Below, piece after piece: positions 32,194 through 39,532 of a stretch of 43,167 nt of DNA (positions within the stretch are counted from its first letter, which is position 1; the number at the start of each line of letters is the position of its first letter). The stretch comes from Kitasatospora sp. Root107 (lineage in GTDB: Bacteria > Actinomycetota > Actinomycetes > Streptomycetales > Streptomycetaceae). The position numbers were made by a program, and so were the translations under genes. Below the pieces are notes generated by a model that was given only the letters and a program-made list of their open reading frames with translations, was not told the DNA's origin and ran no database searches. The stretch is from the NCBI RefSeq assembly GCF_001424875.1, contig NZ_LMCT01000073.1, positions 96,451 to 139,617 of the forward strand. The letters are read 5' to 3'.

Positions 32194-32883
32194 ATGCCTG
32201 AAGCCATGCCTGAGACCACGCCTGAAGCCAAGAAGCCCGCCGCCGTCCTGTTCGACATGGACGGCACCCTGGTCGACACCGAGCAGCTCTGGTGGCAGGC
32301 CGCCGTCGAGTGCGCGGCCGAGCTCGACCTGGTGCTGACCGACGCCGACCTGCCCGAGGTGCTCGGCCAGGCGGTCGAGCACACCGCGGCGCACCTGCAC
32401 CGCACCAGCCGCACCGCGCTGAGCGAGCTCGAGCTCGCGGTGCGGCTGAACGACTCGTTCACCGAGAAGGTGGCCGCCGAGGTGATCCCCCGCCCCGGTG
32501 CGCTGGCCCTGCTGGCCGAACTGCGGGACGCCGCCGTGCCGACCGCGCTGGTCTCCGCCTCGCCCCGCCGGGTGGTCGACCTGGTGCTCGGCACGCTGGG
32601 GCGGGACTGGTTCGCCGTCACGCTGGCCGCCGAGGACACCCCGCGCACCAAGCCCGAGCCCGACCCGTACCTGGCCGCCGCCGCCCGGCTCGGCCTGGAC
32701 CCGGCGGACTGCGTCGCGGTCGAGGACACCCCGACCGGGGTCGCCTCGGCGTACGCGGCGGGCTGCGCGGTGCTCGCCGTACCGTCCGCCGTGCCGATCG
32801 CCGCCGCCGAACGGATCACCCTGCTGGACAGCCTGGAGCAGGCCGACCTGGCCCTGCTGGCCGGGCTCACCGGGCCGCGCTGA
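32194..32883 (+). CDS. HAD-family phosphatase (beta-PGM-like)
   Basis: 229 aa, ATG 21 bp after the ATPase gene; a second ATG four codons later is possible. Motif I is LFDMDGTLVDTEQLW, motif II LVSASPRR, the motif III Lys is in TPRTKPEPDPYL, and motif IV is VAVEDTPTGVASAYAAG. A helical C1 cap lies after motif I. It is not a canonical PhnX phosphonatase: motif I is DMDGT, not DWAGT, and I see no Schiff-base Lys context. In this operon it may dephosphorylate phosphocholine or a phosphorylated intermediate. That role is inferred. Confidence 0.82.
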   Translation: MPEAMPETTPEAKKPAAVLFDMDGTLVDTEQLWWQAAVECAAELDLVLTDADLPEVLGQAVEHTAAHLHRTSRTALSELELAVRLNDSFTEKVAAEVIPRPGALALLAELRDAAVPTALVSASPRRVVDLVLGTLGRDWFAVTLAAEDTPRTKPEPDPYLAAAARLGLDPADCVAVEDTPTGVASAYAAGCAVLAVPSAVPIAAAERITLLDSLEQADLALLAGLTGPR

Positions 32884-33203
32884 TGCCGTACCTGCTGCTG
32901 GCGCTGGCCATAGTCAGCGAGGTCTGCGCCACCAGCTGCCTCAAACTCACCGAGGGCTTCAGCCGGTTGTGGCCGAGCGTCGGGGTGGGGCTCGGCTACA
33001 CGCTCTCCTTCGTACTGCTCGGCCGGGCGCTGAAGCACATCCCGGTCTCGGTGGCCTACGCCGTCTGGTCCGGCGCGGGCACCGCCGCCGTCGCGGCGAT
33101 CGGCGTGGTGGCGTTCGGCGAGCAGCTCGGCAAGCCGCAGTGGATCGGTATCGCACTGGTGATCACCGGCGTGGTAGTGCTCAACCTCCGGAGCAGTCAC
33201 TGA
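32883..33203 (+). CDS. SMR-family (EmrE-like) small multidrug/quaternary-amine exporter
   Basis: 106 aa, its ATG overlapping the HAD stop (TGATG). Four membrane spans are seen. The essential membrane Glu is at residue 13 (LAIVSEVCATSCLK), and the EmrE-type motif VAYAVWSGAGTA is intact. SMR proteins swap protons for cationic, often quaternary ammonium, compounds; EmrE is also reported to move betaine and choline. As the last gene of a phosphonate operon whose predicted product is glycine betaine, it could export a quaternary amine. The family call is strong; the substrate is a guess. Confidence 0.88.
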   Translation: MPYLLLALAIVSEVCATSCLKLTEGFSRLWPSVGVGLGYTLSFVLLGRALKHIPVSVAYAVWSGAGTAAVAAIGVVAFGEQLGKPQWIGIALVITGVVVLNLRSSH

Positions 33204-33225
33204 GTTTGCGGTCTTCACGTCGCTT

Positions 33226-33265
33226 CGTCATGTCCTGTTCACGCGAAGTCCCCTGGGGCTAGAGT
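33226..33265 (+). promoter_or_regulatory. PHO-box-like repeats and -10 before the EEP-PLC unit
   Basis: Three 11-bp units start CGTCATG (33226), GTTCACG (33237) and GTCCCCT (33248). TAGAGT (33260-33265) follows as a probable -10. The middle unit is a good PhoP half site; the outer ones are partial. Confidence 0.45.
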
Positions 33266-33275
33266 GAATTGGGTC

Positions 33276-33291
33276 AGTTGTACAGCCAACT
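33276..33291. promoter_or_regulatory. AGTTG-N6-CAACT operator, copy 3
   Basis: AGTTG-TACAGC-CAACT, with the same arms and spacing as at 25394 and 28053, placed just after the -10 candidate TAGAGT. This would bring the EEP-PLC unit under the same regulator. Confidence 0.6.
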
Positions 33292-33299
33292 CGACCCAG

Positions 33300-33319
33300 C
33301 CGCACCAGCGTTGGTGCGG
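33300..33319 (+). other. Leader stem-loop before the EEP gene
   Basis: CCGCACCA-GCGT-TGGTGCGG, a perfect 8-bp stem ending 5 bp before the AGGAG ribosome binding site. It may protect or attenuate the leader. Confidence 0.5.
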
Positions 33320-33333
33320 CGGACAGGAGCTCC

Positions 33334-34734
33334 GTGGCGACCGGCAGCACGCTTGCGCTCAGCACTCCGACCAGCCCCACCGAGGGTGACCGGCTCACCT
33401 TCCACTGGACCACCGATGTCCCCGACGCCAAGAACTGGGTCGGGATCTACGACGGCACCCGGCTCCCCGGCACCGGCTCCTCGCTGCTGTGGAAGTACAC
33501 CCCGGGTACCTTGGGTGACGTCCAGCTGGACACCTCGGCGCTGACCGGCGGCCCGTACACCGCCTACCTGCTGGCCAAGGACGGCTACGGCATCCTGGCG
33601 CAGAGCGCACCGTTCAGCTTCAAGCCCAAGCCCGCCGCCGTCCGCCCGCACCTGGCGGTGGACGCGCTGACTGCCACCCCGGTCGCGCCCGGCGCGGCAG
33701 TCAGCGTCAAGCTCGGCGGCCTCTGGGTCAGGGCGGCGGGCGCGGTCACCTTCCGCCGTACCGGCGGGGTGTCCTGGCTGACCGTCAGCTCGGCCGGCCA
33801 GGTCACCGGCACCGCCCCGGCGGCCGCGCTCGCGGACCCGGCGGTGCTCACCGTCGAGGCCAAGGACACGGCGGGCAACACCGACACGCTCACCTTGCTG
33901 GTGCCGGTACAGGCCGCCACCGCGCCGCTCCGGCTGAAGGTCGCGGCCTGGAACCTGGCCAACGCGGGCCTCGCCTTCACCGACCCGGTGGAGAAGCAGC
34001 TCCGGGTGGTGCTCACCCAGGGCCTGGACGTGGTCGCCCTGCAGGAGACGGCGGGCACCGCCGCGCAGACCCTGGCCAACGCGCTCGGCTGGTACGTCCA
34101 GCAGACGGCCGGCAGCGTGGGCATCCTCAGCCGCTACCCGCTGACCGCGGCGACCACCCCCGCACTGCCCGCCGTCGGCGTCACCGTCCAGCTGCCGGGC
34201 GGCCGTTCGGTCCGGCTCTGGGGCGCGCACCTGGACGAGACGGCGTACGGCCCGTACGCGATCCAGGACGGCCAGACGCCCGCTCAGGTGACAACCGCCG
34301 AGGCCGCGTCCACCCGGGGCCAGCAGGCCAGCGCGCTGGCGAACGCCGTCAAGGCCGACATCGCCACCGGCGCCCCGGTGCTGCTGGCCGCCGGGCTGGC
34401 CTCGCCCTCGCACCTGGACTGGACGGCCGCCACCGGACACCCCCTCAACTGGCCGGTGACGGTGGCCCTGCAGAACGCCGGGCTGACCGACGCCTACCGC
34501 GCCGCGCACCCCGACCCGGTGGCCTCCCCCGGCGCGACCTGGTCACCGACCCGCAAGCAGCGCGGCAGCAAGCCGGAGCCGCAGGACCGGATCGACCAGG
34601 TCCAGTACGCGGGCCCGCTCACCCTGGTCGAGGCGCACACCCTGACCACCGGCCGCCCACAGCCCGACCCGGCCGTCACCGGCAACGAATGGCCCTCCGA
34701 CACCGCCGCCGCCGTCGCGACCTTCGCCCTCTGA
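33334..34734 (+). CDS. Endonuclease/exonuclease/phosphatase-fold protein with lost catalytic residues
   Basis: 466 aa, GTG with AGGAG 4 nt upstream. No signal peptide is seen, and no other start lies in frame after the stop at 33265. Residues 1-100 are an Ig-like domain as in phosphoesterases (NWVGIYDGTRLPGTG), residues about 105-190 a second beta domain, and residues about 195-466 the EEP domain. Asn (VAAWNLAN) and Glu (VALQETAG) of the active site remain. The usual GDxN is AGLA (LLAAGLASPSHLDW), and the SDH motif near the end is SDT (EWPSDTAAAVATF). It may therefore be inactive or use a changed mechanism. It is 13 bp upstream of the phospholipase C gene. Confidence 0.75.
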   Translation: MATGSTLALSTPTSPTEGDRLTFHWTTDVPDAKNWVGIYDGTRLPGTGSSLLWKYTPGTLGDVQLDTSALTGGPYTAYLLAKDGYGILAQSAPFSFKPKPAAVRPHLAVDALTATPVAPGAAVSVKLGGLWVRAAGAVTFRRTGGVSWLTVSSAGQVTGTAPAAALADPAVLTVEAKDTAGNTDTLTLLVPVQAATAPLRLKVAAWNLANAGLAFTDPVEKQLRVVLTQGLDVVALQETAGTAAQTLANALGWYVQQTAGSVGILSRYPLTAATTPALPAVGVTVQLPGGRSVRLWGAHLDETAYGPYAIQDGQTPAQVTTAEAASTRGQQASALANAVKADIATGAPVLLAAGLASPSHLDWTAATGHPLNWPVTVALQNAGLTDAYRAAHPDPVASPGATWSPTRKQRGSKPEPQDRIDQVQYAGPLTLVEAHTLTTGRPQPDPAVTGNEWPSDTAAAVATFAL

Positions 34735-34747
34735 AAGGCCGTATCCG

Positions 34748-36712
34748 ATGACCGAGTTCAGCCGTCGCACCTTCGTCGGGGCCACCGCGGCCGCCGGCGC
34801 CGCCGCCCTGGTCGGCCTGCCCGTCGAGACCGCCTCCGCCGTCACCCCCGGCTCCGTCGGGCTCACCGGGACGGTCGCCGACATCCGGCACGTGGTGATC
34901 CTGATGCAGGAGAACCGCAGCTTCGACCACTACTTCGGCGCCCTCAACGGCGTCCGGGGCTTCGACGACAAGCAGGCGCTCCAGTTCCCCGACGGCGGCA
35001 ACGTGTTCCGCCAGCCCGACGCCGGCCGCAGCGACGGCGGGGTGATGCTGCCGTACCGGATGGACACCAGCAAGTACAACGCGCAGAACGCCGGCGGCCT
35101 GCCGCACGACTGGGCCACCGGCCACCAGGCGATCAACAACGGCGCCATGAACAAGTGGATCCCGGCCAAGGGCGAGCGGGCGATGGGGTACTTCACCCGC
35201 GCCGACGTGCCCTACCAGTACGCGCTGGCCGACGCCTTCACGCTCTGCGACGCCTACTTCACCTCGCTGGCCGGGCCGACCGACCCGAACCGGCTCTACC
35301 TGTGGACCGGCACCTCGGGCCCCGGCGTGGACGGCACCACCGGGCCGTGGATCGACAACACCCCGGTCACCGACAACCCGGTGGCCGACTGGACCACCTA
35401 CGCCGAGCGACTGCAGGACGCCGGGGTGAGCTGGCGGGTCTACCACAACCCGAGCAAGGACGAGCGGACCGGCGACTACGACGACAACGCGCTCTCCTAC
35501 TTCAAGCAGTTCCACAACTTCCCCGCCACCGACCCGCGTTACATCAACGCGATGACCAAGTGGGACCTGACCGCCTTCGACCAGCACTGCAAGGCGGGCA
35601 CCCTGCCCACGGTCTCCTGGCTGGTCGCCCCGTACCTGTTCAGCGAGCACCCGGCGGCCAACCCCAACTACGGGGCGCACTGGGTGAACACCGCGCTCCA
35701 GTCGCTGATGGCCAACCCGGAGGTGTGGAAGCACACCGCCTACCTGGTGATGTACGACGAGAACGACGGCTACTTCGACCACATGGTGCCGCCCACACCC
35801 GAGGCGGGCACCGCGAACGAGTTCACCCAGGGCCGGGCGATCGGTTTCGGCAACCGGGTGCCGTGCTGGGTCGCCTCGCCGTGGTCGCGCGGCGGGTGGG
35901 TCAACTCCCAGGTGTTCGACCACACTTCGGTGCTCCGGCTGCTCGAGGTGGTGACCGGCGTGCAGGAGCCGAACATCTCCGCCTGGCGACGGACCGTCAG
36001 CGGCGACCTCACCAGCTGCTTCGACTTCGGCAACCCCGACCTCTCGCTGCCCACCCTGCCGGACACCGCCGCGCTGATGGCCAAGGCGGACGCCGCCGCC
36101 AAGCTCCCGGCCGTCCAACTCCCCGCCGTCGGAGCCCAGTCGAAGCCCGTCCAGGAGCCCGGAGCCCGCCCGCACCGGCGACTGCCGTACCGGCCGTGGG
36201 CCGATGTCACGGTCGACCGGTCCACCGGCAAGGTCACCTGCGCACTGGCCAACTCCGGTTCGGTGGCCTTCCCCTACATGGTCTACCCGAACATCGTGTA
36301 CGCCTTCGCGGGCACCCCGTACACCGTCCCTGCCGGAGCCTCCGCGAGCTACGTCTGGGACACCGCCGCCACCGACGGCCGGTACGACTTCACCGTGCAC
36401 GGCCCGGACGGCTTCGTCCGCCGGTTCGCCGGTTCGGTGGTGCCGGCCGGGCAGGACGACGTGGCCGTCCCGGTGGTGACCGCAGCCGTCACGGGGTCCT
36501 CGCTGACCCTGACCCTGACCAACTCCGGGCGGACACCCGCCTACTTCGCCGCCACACCGAACGACTTCGGCACCCCGGCGCAGTCCGTCTGGGTCCCGGC
36601 CCAGTCCACCCGCACCCTGAACTGGGCGCTGGACCAAGGCCGTTACGACGTCACCGTGACCGCCGCCACCGGCACCCGCTTCACCCAGCGCTACGCGGGC
36701 ACCCTGCACTGA
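34748..36712 (+). CDS. Tat-exported phosphocholine-type phospholipase C
   Basis: 654 aa, ATG 13 bp after the EEP gene. It starts with a Tat signal (SRRTFVGATAAAGAAALVGL). The phosphoesterase domain has the family blocks MQENRSFDHYFG (about residue 55), a Thr-bearing SLAGPTDPNRLYL, and YDENDGYFDHMVPP (about residue 340). Two C-terminal DUF756 beta domains follow (about residues 485-570 and 575-654). This is the architecture of phosphocholine-hydrolysing PLCs (PlcH/PlcN group). They cut phosphatidylcholine or sphingomyelin outside the cell to diacylglycerol or ceramide plus phosphocholine. With a PHO-type promoter it probably scavenges phosphate. It might also free phosphonocholine from phosphonolipids, an inference from the neighbouring C-P genes. 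Confidence 0.88.
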   Translation: MTEFSRRTFVGATAAAGAAALVGLPVETASAVTPGSVGLTGTVADIRHVVILMQENRSFDHYFGALNGVRGFDDKQALQFPDGGNVFRQPDAGRSDGGVMLPYRMDTSKYNAQNAGGLPHDWATGHQAINNGAMNKWIPAKGERAMGYFTRADVPYQYALADAFTLCDAYFTSLAGPTDPNRLYLWTGTSGPGVDGTTGPWIDNTPVTDNPVADWTTYAERLQDAGVSWRVYHNPSKDERTGDYDDNALSYFKQFHNFPATDPRYINAMTKWDLTAFDQHCKAGTLPTVSWLVAPYLFSEHPAANPNYGAHWVNTALQSLMANPEVWKHTAYLVMYDENDGYFDHMVPPTPEAGTANEFTQGRAIGFGNRVPCWVASPWSRGGWVNSQVFDHTSVLRLLEVVTGVQEPNISAWRRTVSGDLTSCFDFGNPDLSLPTLPDTAALMAKADAAAKLPAVQLPAVGAQSKPVQEPGARPHRRLPYRPWADVTVDRSTGKVTCALANSGSVAFPYMVYPNIVYAFAGTPYTVPAGASASYVWDTAATDGRYDFTVHGPDGFVRRFAGSVVPAGQDDVAVPVVTAAVTGSSLTLTLTNSGRTPAYFAATPNDFGTPAQSVWVPAQSTRTLNWALDQGRYDVTVTAATGTRFTQRYAGTLH

Positions 36713-36759
36713 CGGCTAATCCGGGTGACCCGGCGGCCCGGCCCACCTACGCTCGGCGG

Positions 36760-37317
36760 ATGGACAGGACAGCCGGACTGCTGAACGTGGTGGACATCGA
36801 GGCGACCTGCTGGGACGGCATGCCCCCGGTGGGCTCGGTGAGCGAGATCATCGAGATCGGGCTGACCGTGGTCGACCTGGACAGCGGGCAGCGGGTGGGG
36901 CGGCACCGGATCGTGGTGCGCCCCGCCCGCTCCTCGGTCAGTGCCTTCTGCACCCAGCTGACCGGGCTGACCCAGGCCGAGGTGGACACCGGGGTGAGCT
37001 TCGCCGAGGCGTGCCGCCTGCTGGCCGCCGAACACCACACCGGGTCGCTGCCATGGGCGAGTTGGGGCGACTACGACCGGAAGCAGTTCACCCGGCAGTG
37101 CGGCTACCAGGTCGCCTACCCCTTCGGCGATCGGCACGTGAACGCCAAGGCGGTCTTCACCGAGGTGTACGGGCTGCGCAAGCGGCCGGGCATGGCGCAG
37201 GCCCTGGAGATCGCCGGGCTGCCACTGGAGGGGCGCCACCACCGGGGCGAGGACGATGCGTGGAACATCGGCGCGCTGGTGCTCGACCTGGCAGGCCGGG
37301 GCGGCTGGCCCGACTGA
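36760..37317 (+). CDS. DEDDh-family 3'-5' exonuclease
   Basis: 185 aa from the ATG at 36760. The four acidic sites and the catalytic His are visible: VVDIEATCWD (Asp and Glu), SWGDYDRKQF (Asp) and HHRGEDDAWN (His and Asp). The spacing and the EIIEIGLTVVD and FCTQLTGLTQAEVD blocks resemble ERI-1/RNase T-like exonucleases that trim RNA 3' ends. Actinobacterial members are uncharacterised. It is convergent with the SDR gene; no terminator is obvious between them. Confidence 0.85.
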   Translation: MDRTAGLLNVVDIEATCWDGMPPVGSVSEIIEIGLTVVDLDSGQRVGRHRIVVRPARSSVSAFCTQLTGLTQAEVDTGVSFAEACRLLAAEHHTGSLPWASWGDYDRKQFTRQCGYQVAYPFGDRHVNAKAVFTEVYGLRKRPGMAQALEIAGLPLEGRHHRGEDDAWNIGALVLDLAGRGGWPD

Positions 37318-37346
37318 GACCCTGCGGGCGATGACAGCCCTGCACA

Positions 37347-38078
37347 TCACCAGGGAACTACGCCGGCGTCCTCGAAGAACCTGCCCGTCGGCCCGTCGTC
37401 GGGCAGCGTCGCGAGCTTGATGGCGATCGCGGCGCCCTGCTCGGGGGTACGCACGCCGCGGAAGCCGTTGAGGTCGGTCGCGACGTAACCGGGGCAGCCG
37501 GCGTTGATCAGGATGTTCGTGCCGCGCAGCTCCCGGGCGTACTGGAGGGTGACGGCGTTCAGGAAACTCTTCGACGGCGAGTACGCCGCGGCCACCGGAC
37601 CGATCGCCTGCTCGGAGGCGTCCTCCGACTGCCGGGTGAGGGAGCCGACCGCGCTGGACATGTTGACGATCCGCGGCGAGGCGGAGCGGCGCAGCAGCGG
37701 CATCATCGCGTTGGTGACGCGGATGACGCCGATCACGTTGGTCTCCACGACAGTTCGGATGGTGGCGGGATCGACCCGGGTCGGCTCCTGCGGCATGCCG
37801 CCGGTGATGGCCGCGTTGTTGACAAGTACGTCGAGACGCCCGGCCTGATCCTCGATCAACTGCGCTGCGGCGGTGGCGCTCGCGTCGTCGGTCACGTCCA
37901 GTGGCACGCCGAACGCATCGACGCCGGCCGCGCGCAGCCTCTCCACCGCGGCCGCACGGCGCTGCTCGTCGCGGGCGCCGATGCCGACGCTCCAGCCGAG
38001 GGCGCCCAGGCCCACGGCGATCTCGTAGCCAATTCCCTTGTTCGCGCCGGTGATCAGCGCAATCGTTCGTTCGCTCAT
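37347..38078 (-). CDS. Short-chain dehydrogenase/reductase
   Basis: 243 aa from the ATG at 38078 (an ATG at 38087 is also in frame). It has a classical SDR Rossmann fold: TGANKGIGYE, NNAAIT, the catalytic Ser block RIVNMSSAVG and YSPSK (Tyr and Lys). The pattern of ANKGIG and the FFEDAGVVPW end resembles carbonyl-reductase-like SDRs. The Arg-Asp pair after beta strand 2 (IGARDEQR) hints at NADP(H). The substrate is unknown. It is divergent from a LysR gene that probably controls it. Confidence 0.87.
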   Translation of the reverse strand: MSERTIALITGANKGIGYEIAVGLGALGWSVGIGARDEQRRAAAVERLRAAGVDAFGVPLDVTDDASATAAAQLIEDQAGRLDVLVNNAAITGGMPQEPTRVDPATIRTVVETNVIGVIRVTNAMMPLLRRSASPRIVNMSSAVGSLTRQSEDASEQAIGPVAAAYSPSKSFLNAVTLQYARELRGTNILINAGCPGYVATDLNGFRGVRTPEQGAAIAIKLATLPDDGPTGRFFEDAGVVPW

Positions 38079-38136
38079 GGGAACCATGCTGCCTGCGGAG
38101 CCGGCCGGGGGTCCAAGACCGATCGGGTGGTCGGCG

Positions 38137-38151
38137 ATACCGTCCGGGTAT
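38137..38151. promoter_or_regulatory. LysR-type operator (T-N11-A) between SDR and LysR
   Basis: ATACC-GTCCG-GGTAT, a perfect 5-5-5 palindrome containing the T-N11-A core. It lies 23 bp before the LysR start and 58 bp before the SDR start. Confidence 0.6.
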
Positions 38152-38173
38152 TGATCCGGGGTAGCGTGCCTGC

Positions 38174-39025
38174 ATGGAGACCAGGGAACTGCGGTATTTC
38201 GTCGCCGTCGCCGAAGAGCTGCATTTCGGGCGCGCCGCGCAGCGGCTCGGGATCGCGCAGCCGCCCTTGTCACGGGCGATCCAGCAGCTCGAACGTCGGC
38301 TCGGGGCGGTGCTGTTGGACCGGACCAGCCGCACCGTCACGCTGACCGAGGCCGGCTCGGTGCTGCTGATCGAGGGCCGGGCGGCCCTGGACGCGGTCGA
38401 AGCCGCCGAGCGGCGGACCCGCCGCGCGGCCCGTTCGGTGACCGGCGGTCCCGGCCTGGTCCTGGTCACCAAGGCCAGCGCGTCCAGAGAACTGCTGGCG
38501 AAGTTGCTCGACGCGTACGCCGCCGAACCCGGCGCGGTCCCCGTCGACGTCATCCTGTGCGGTCCGGCCGAGCAGGAACGACTCCTGCGCGAAGGCCGGG
38601 CCGACGTGGCGCTGCTGCACCGGCCGTTCGACTCGACGGCCGGGTTCCACACCGAGGAGCTCAGCACGGAGAGCCAGGTCGTGATCCTGCCGGCCGGGCA
38701 TCCGCTCACCGTCCGAGCTCATGTACACATGGCCGACATCACCGGGCTGCCGGGCCTGCCTCTGCCGCGCTGGCCCTGCCGCGACGGCACCTACTCGCCC
38801 GGCCCGGGCCCGCAGGTCCGCGACCACGCGCAGTTGTTGCAGCTCGTCGCGCTCGGCCGGGCCTGCGCGGTCTCACCGGAGTCGTGCCGAGCCCAACTGC
38901 CCGATGACCTCGCCGCCGTGCCCGTGCTGGACGCGCCCACAGTCACCACCGTGATCGCCTGGCCACCGCACAGCCGGTCCAGAGCCGTCGCCGACCTTGT
39001 CCGGACTGCGGTACGTCTCCAGTAG
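38174..39025 (+). CDS. LysR-family regulator, likely of the adjacent SDR gene
   Basis: 283 aa. The winged-helix domain is at residues 1-60 (LRYFVAVAEELHFGRAAQRLGIAQPPLSRAIQQLERRLGAVLLDRTSRTVTLTEAG). The effector domain follows, with DVALLHRPF and VVILPAGHPLT as usual. It is divergent from the SDR gene, with a palindromic T-N11-A site between them, the usual layout for a LysR protein controlling its neighbour and itself. Confidence 0.88.
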   Translation: METRELRYFVAVAEELHFGRAAQRLGIAQPPLSRAIQQLERRLGAVLLDRTSRTVTLTEAGSVLLIEGRAALDAVEAAERRTRRAARSVTGGPGLVLVTKASASRELLAKLLDAYAAEPGAVPVDVILCGPAEQERLLREGRADVALLHRPFDSTAGFHTEELSTESQVVILPAGHPLTVRAHVHMADITGLPGLPLPRWPCRDGTYSPGPGPQVRDHAQLLQLVALGRACAVSPESCRAQLPDDLAAVPVLDAPTVTTVIAWPPHSRSRAVADLVRTAVRLQ

Positions 39026-39124
39026 TTCCAACATGCCCGACCGGCTTCCACCTGTCGTGGCCCGACCCGCCCGGGGCGCCCTGATCCCCGGCCAGTGTCA
39101 GTGCCCCGCCGTACCATCCGCCGC

Positions 39125-39532
39125 ATGAGAGCTTCCGGCACCTTTACCGTAAAGAGTTTCGTCCCGGCCGAGCTGACGGTCGATCCGGTCGTGGAGACCG
39201 CGCTGCCGGTCGGCGTCGCGATCATGGAGAAGCAGTTCGAGGGTGAGGCGGCGGGCCGTTCGGCCACCGTCTTCACCGGCGCGTACGACCAGGCGGCCGG
39301 GGTCGGCACCTACCTGGCGATGGAGTCCTTCGAGGGCAAGGTGAACGGCCGGGCCGGGGCGTTCAACTTCGTCCACTCGATGACCACCGCGGGCGGCGAG
39401 CCGACCGACCGGTTCTTCCTGATCGTGCCGTCCAGCGGCACCGGTGAGCTGGCGGGCATCACCGGTTCCGGCGGCCTCCAGGTGGATGCCGACGGCACCC
39501 ACCGGATCTGGTTCGACTACGAGATCGCCTGA
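39125..39532 (+). CDS. DUF3224-family protein
   Basis: 135 aa from the ATG at 39125; a GTG at 39095 would add ten residues. The sequence matches the DUF3224 barrel family: ASGTFTVKSFVP at the start, MEKQFEGEAAGRS, YLAMESFEGKVNGRAGAF and a GTGELAGITGSGGLQVDADGTHRIWFDYEI end. These proteins are thought to have an allene-oxide-cyclase-like barrel, with no known activity. It overlaps the convergent dehydrogenase gene by 16 bp. Confidence 0.85.
   Translation: MRASGTFTVKSFVPAELTVDPVVETALPVGVAIMEKQFEGEAAGRSATVFTGAYDQAAGVGTYLAMESFEGKVNGRAGAFNFVHSMTTAGGEPTDRFFLIVPSSGTGELAGITGSGGLQVDADGTHRIWFDYEIA

Noticed and set aside
32194..32883. PhnX phosphonoacetaldehyde hydrolase
   Set aside because: HAD motif I is DMDGT, not DWAGT, and no Schiff-base Lys context is visible.
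35155..37317. 720-residue plus-strand frame spanning the phospholipase and exonuclease genes
   Set aside because: Only its last 185 residues (from 36760) are real; the earlier part is an off-frame reading of the phospholipase gene.
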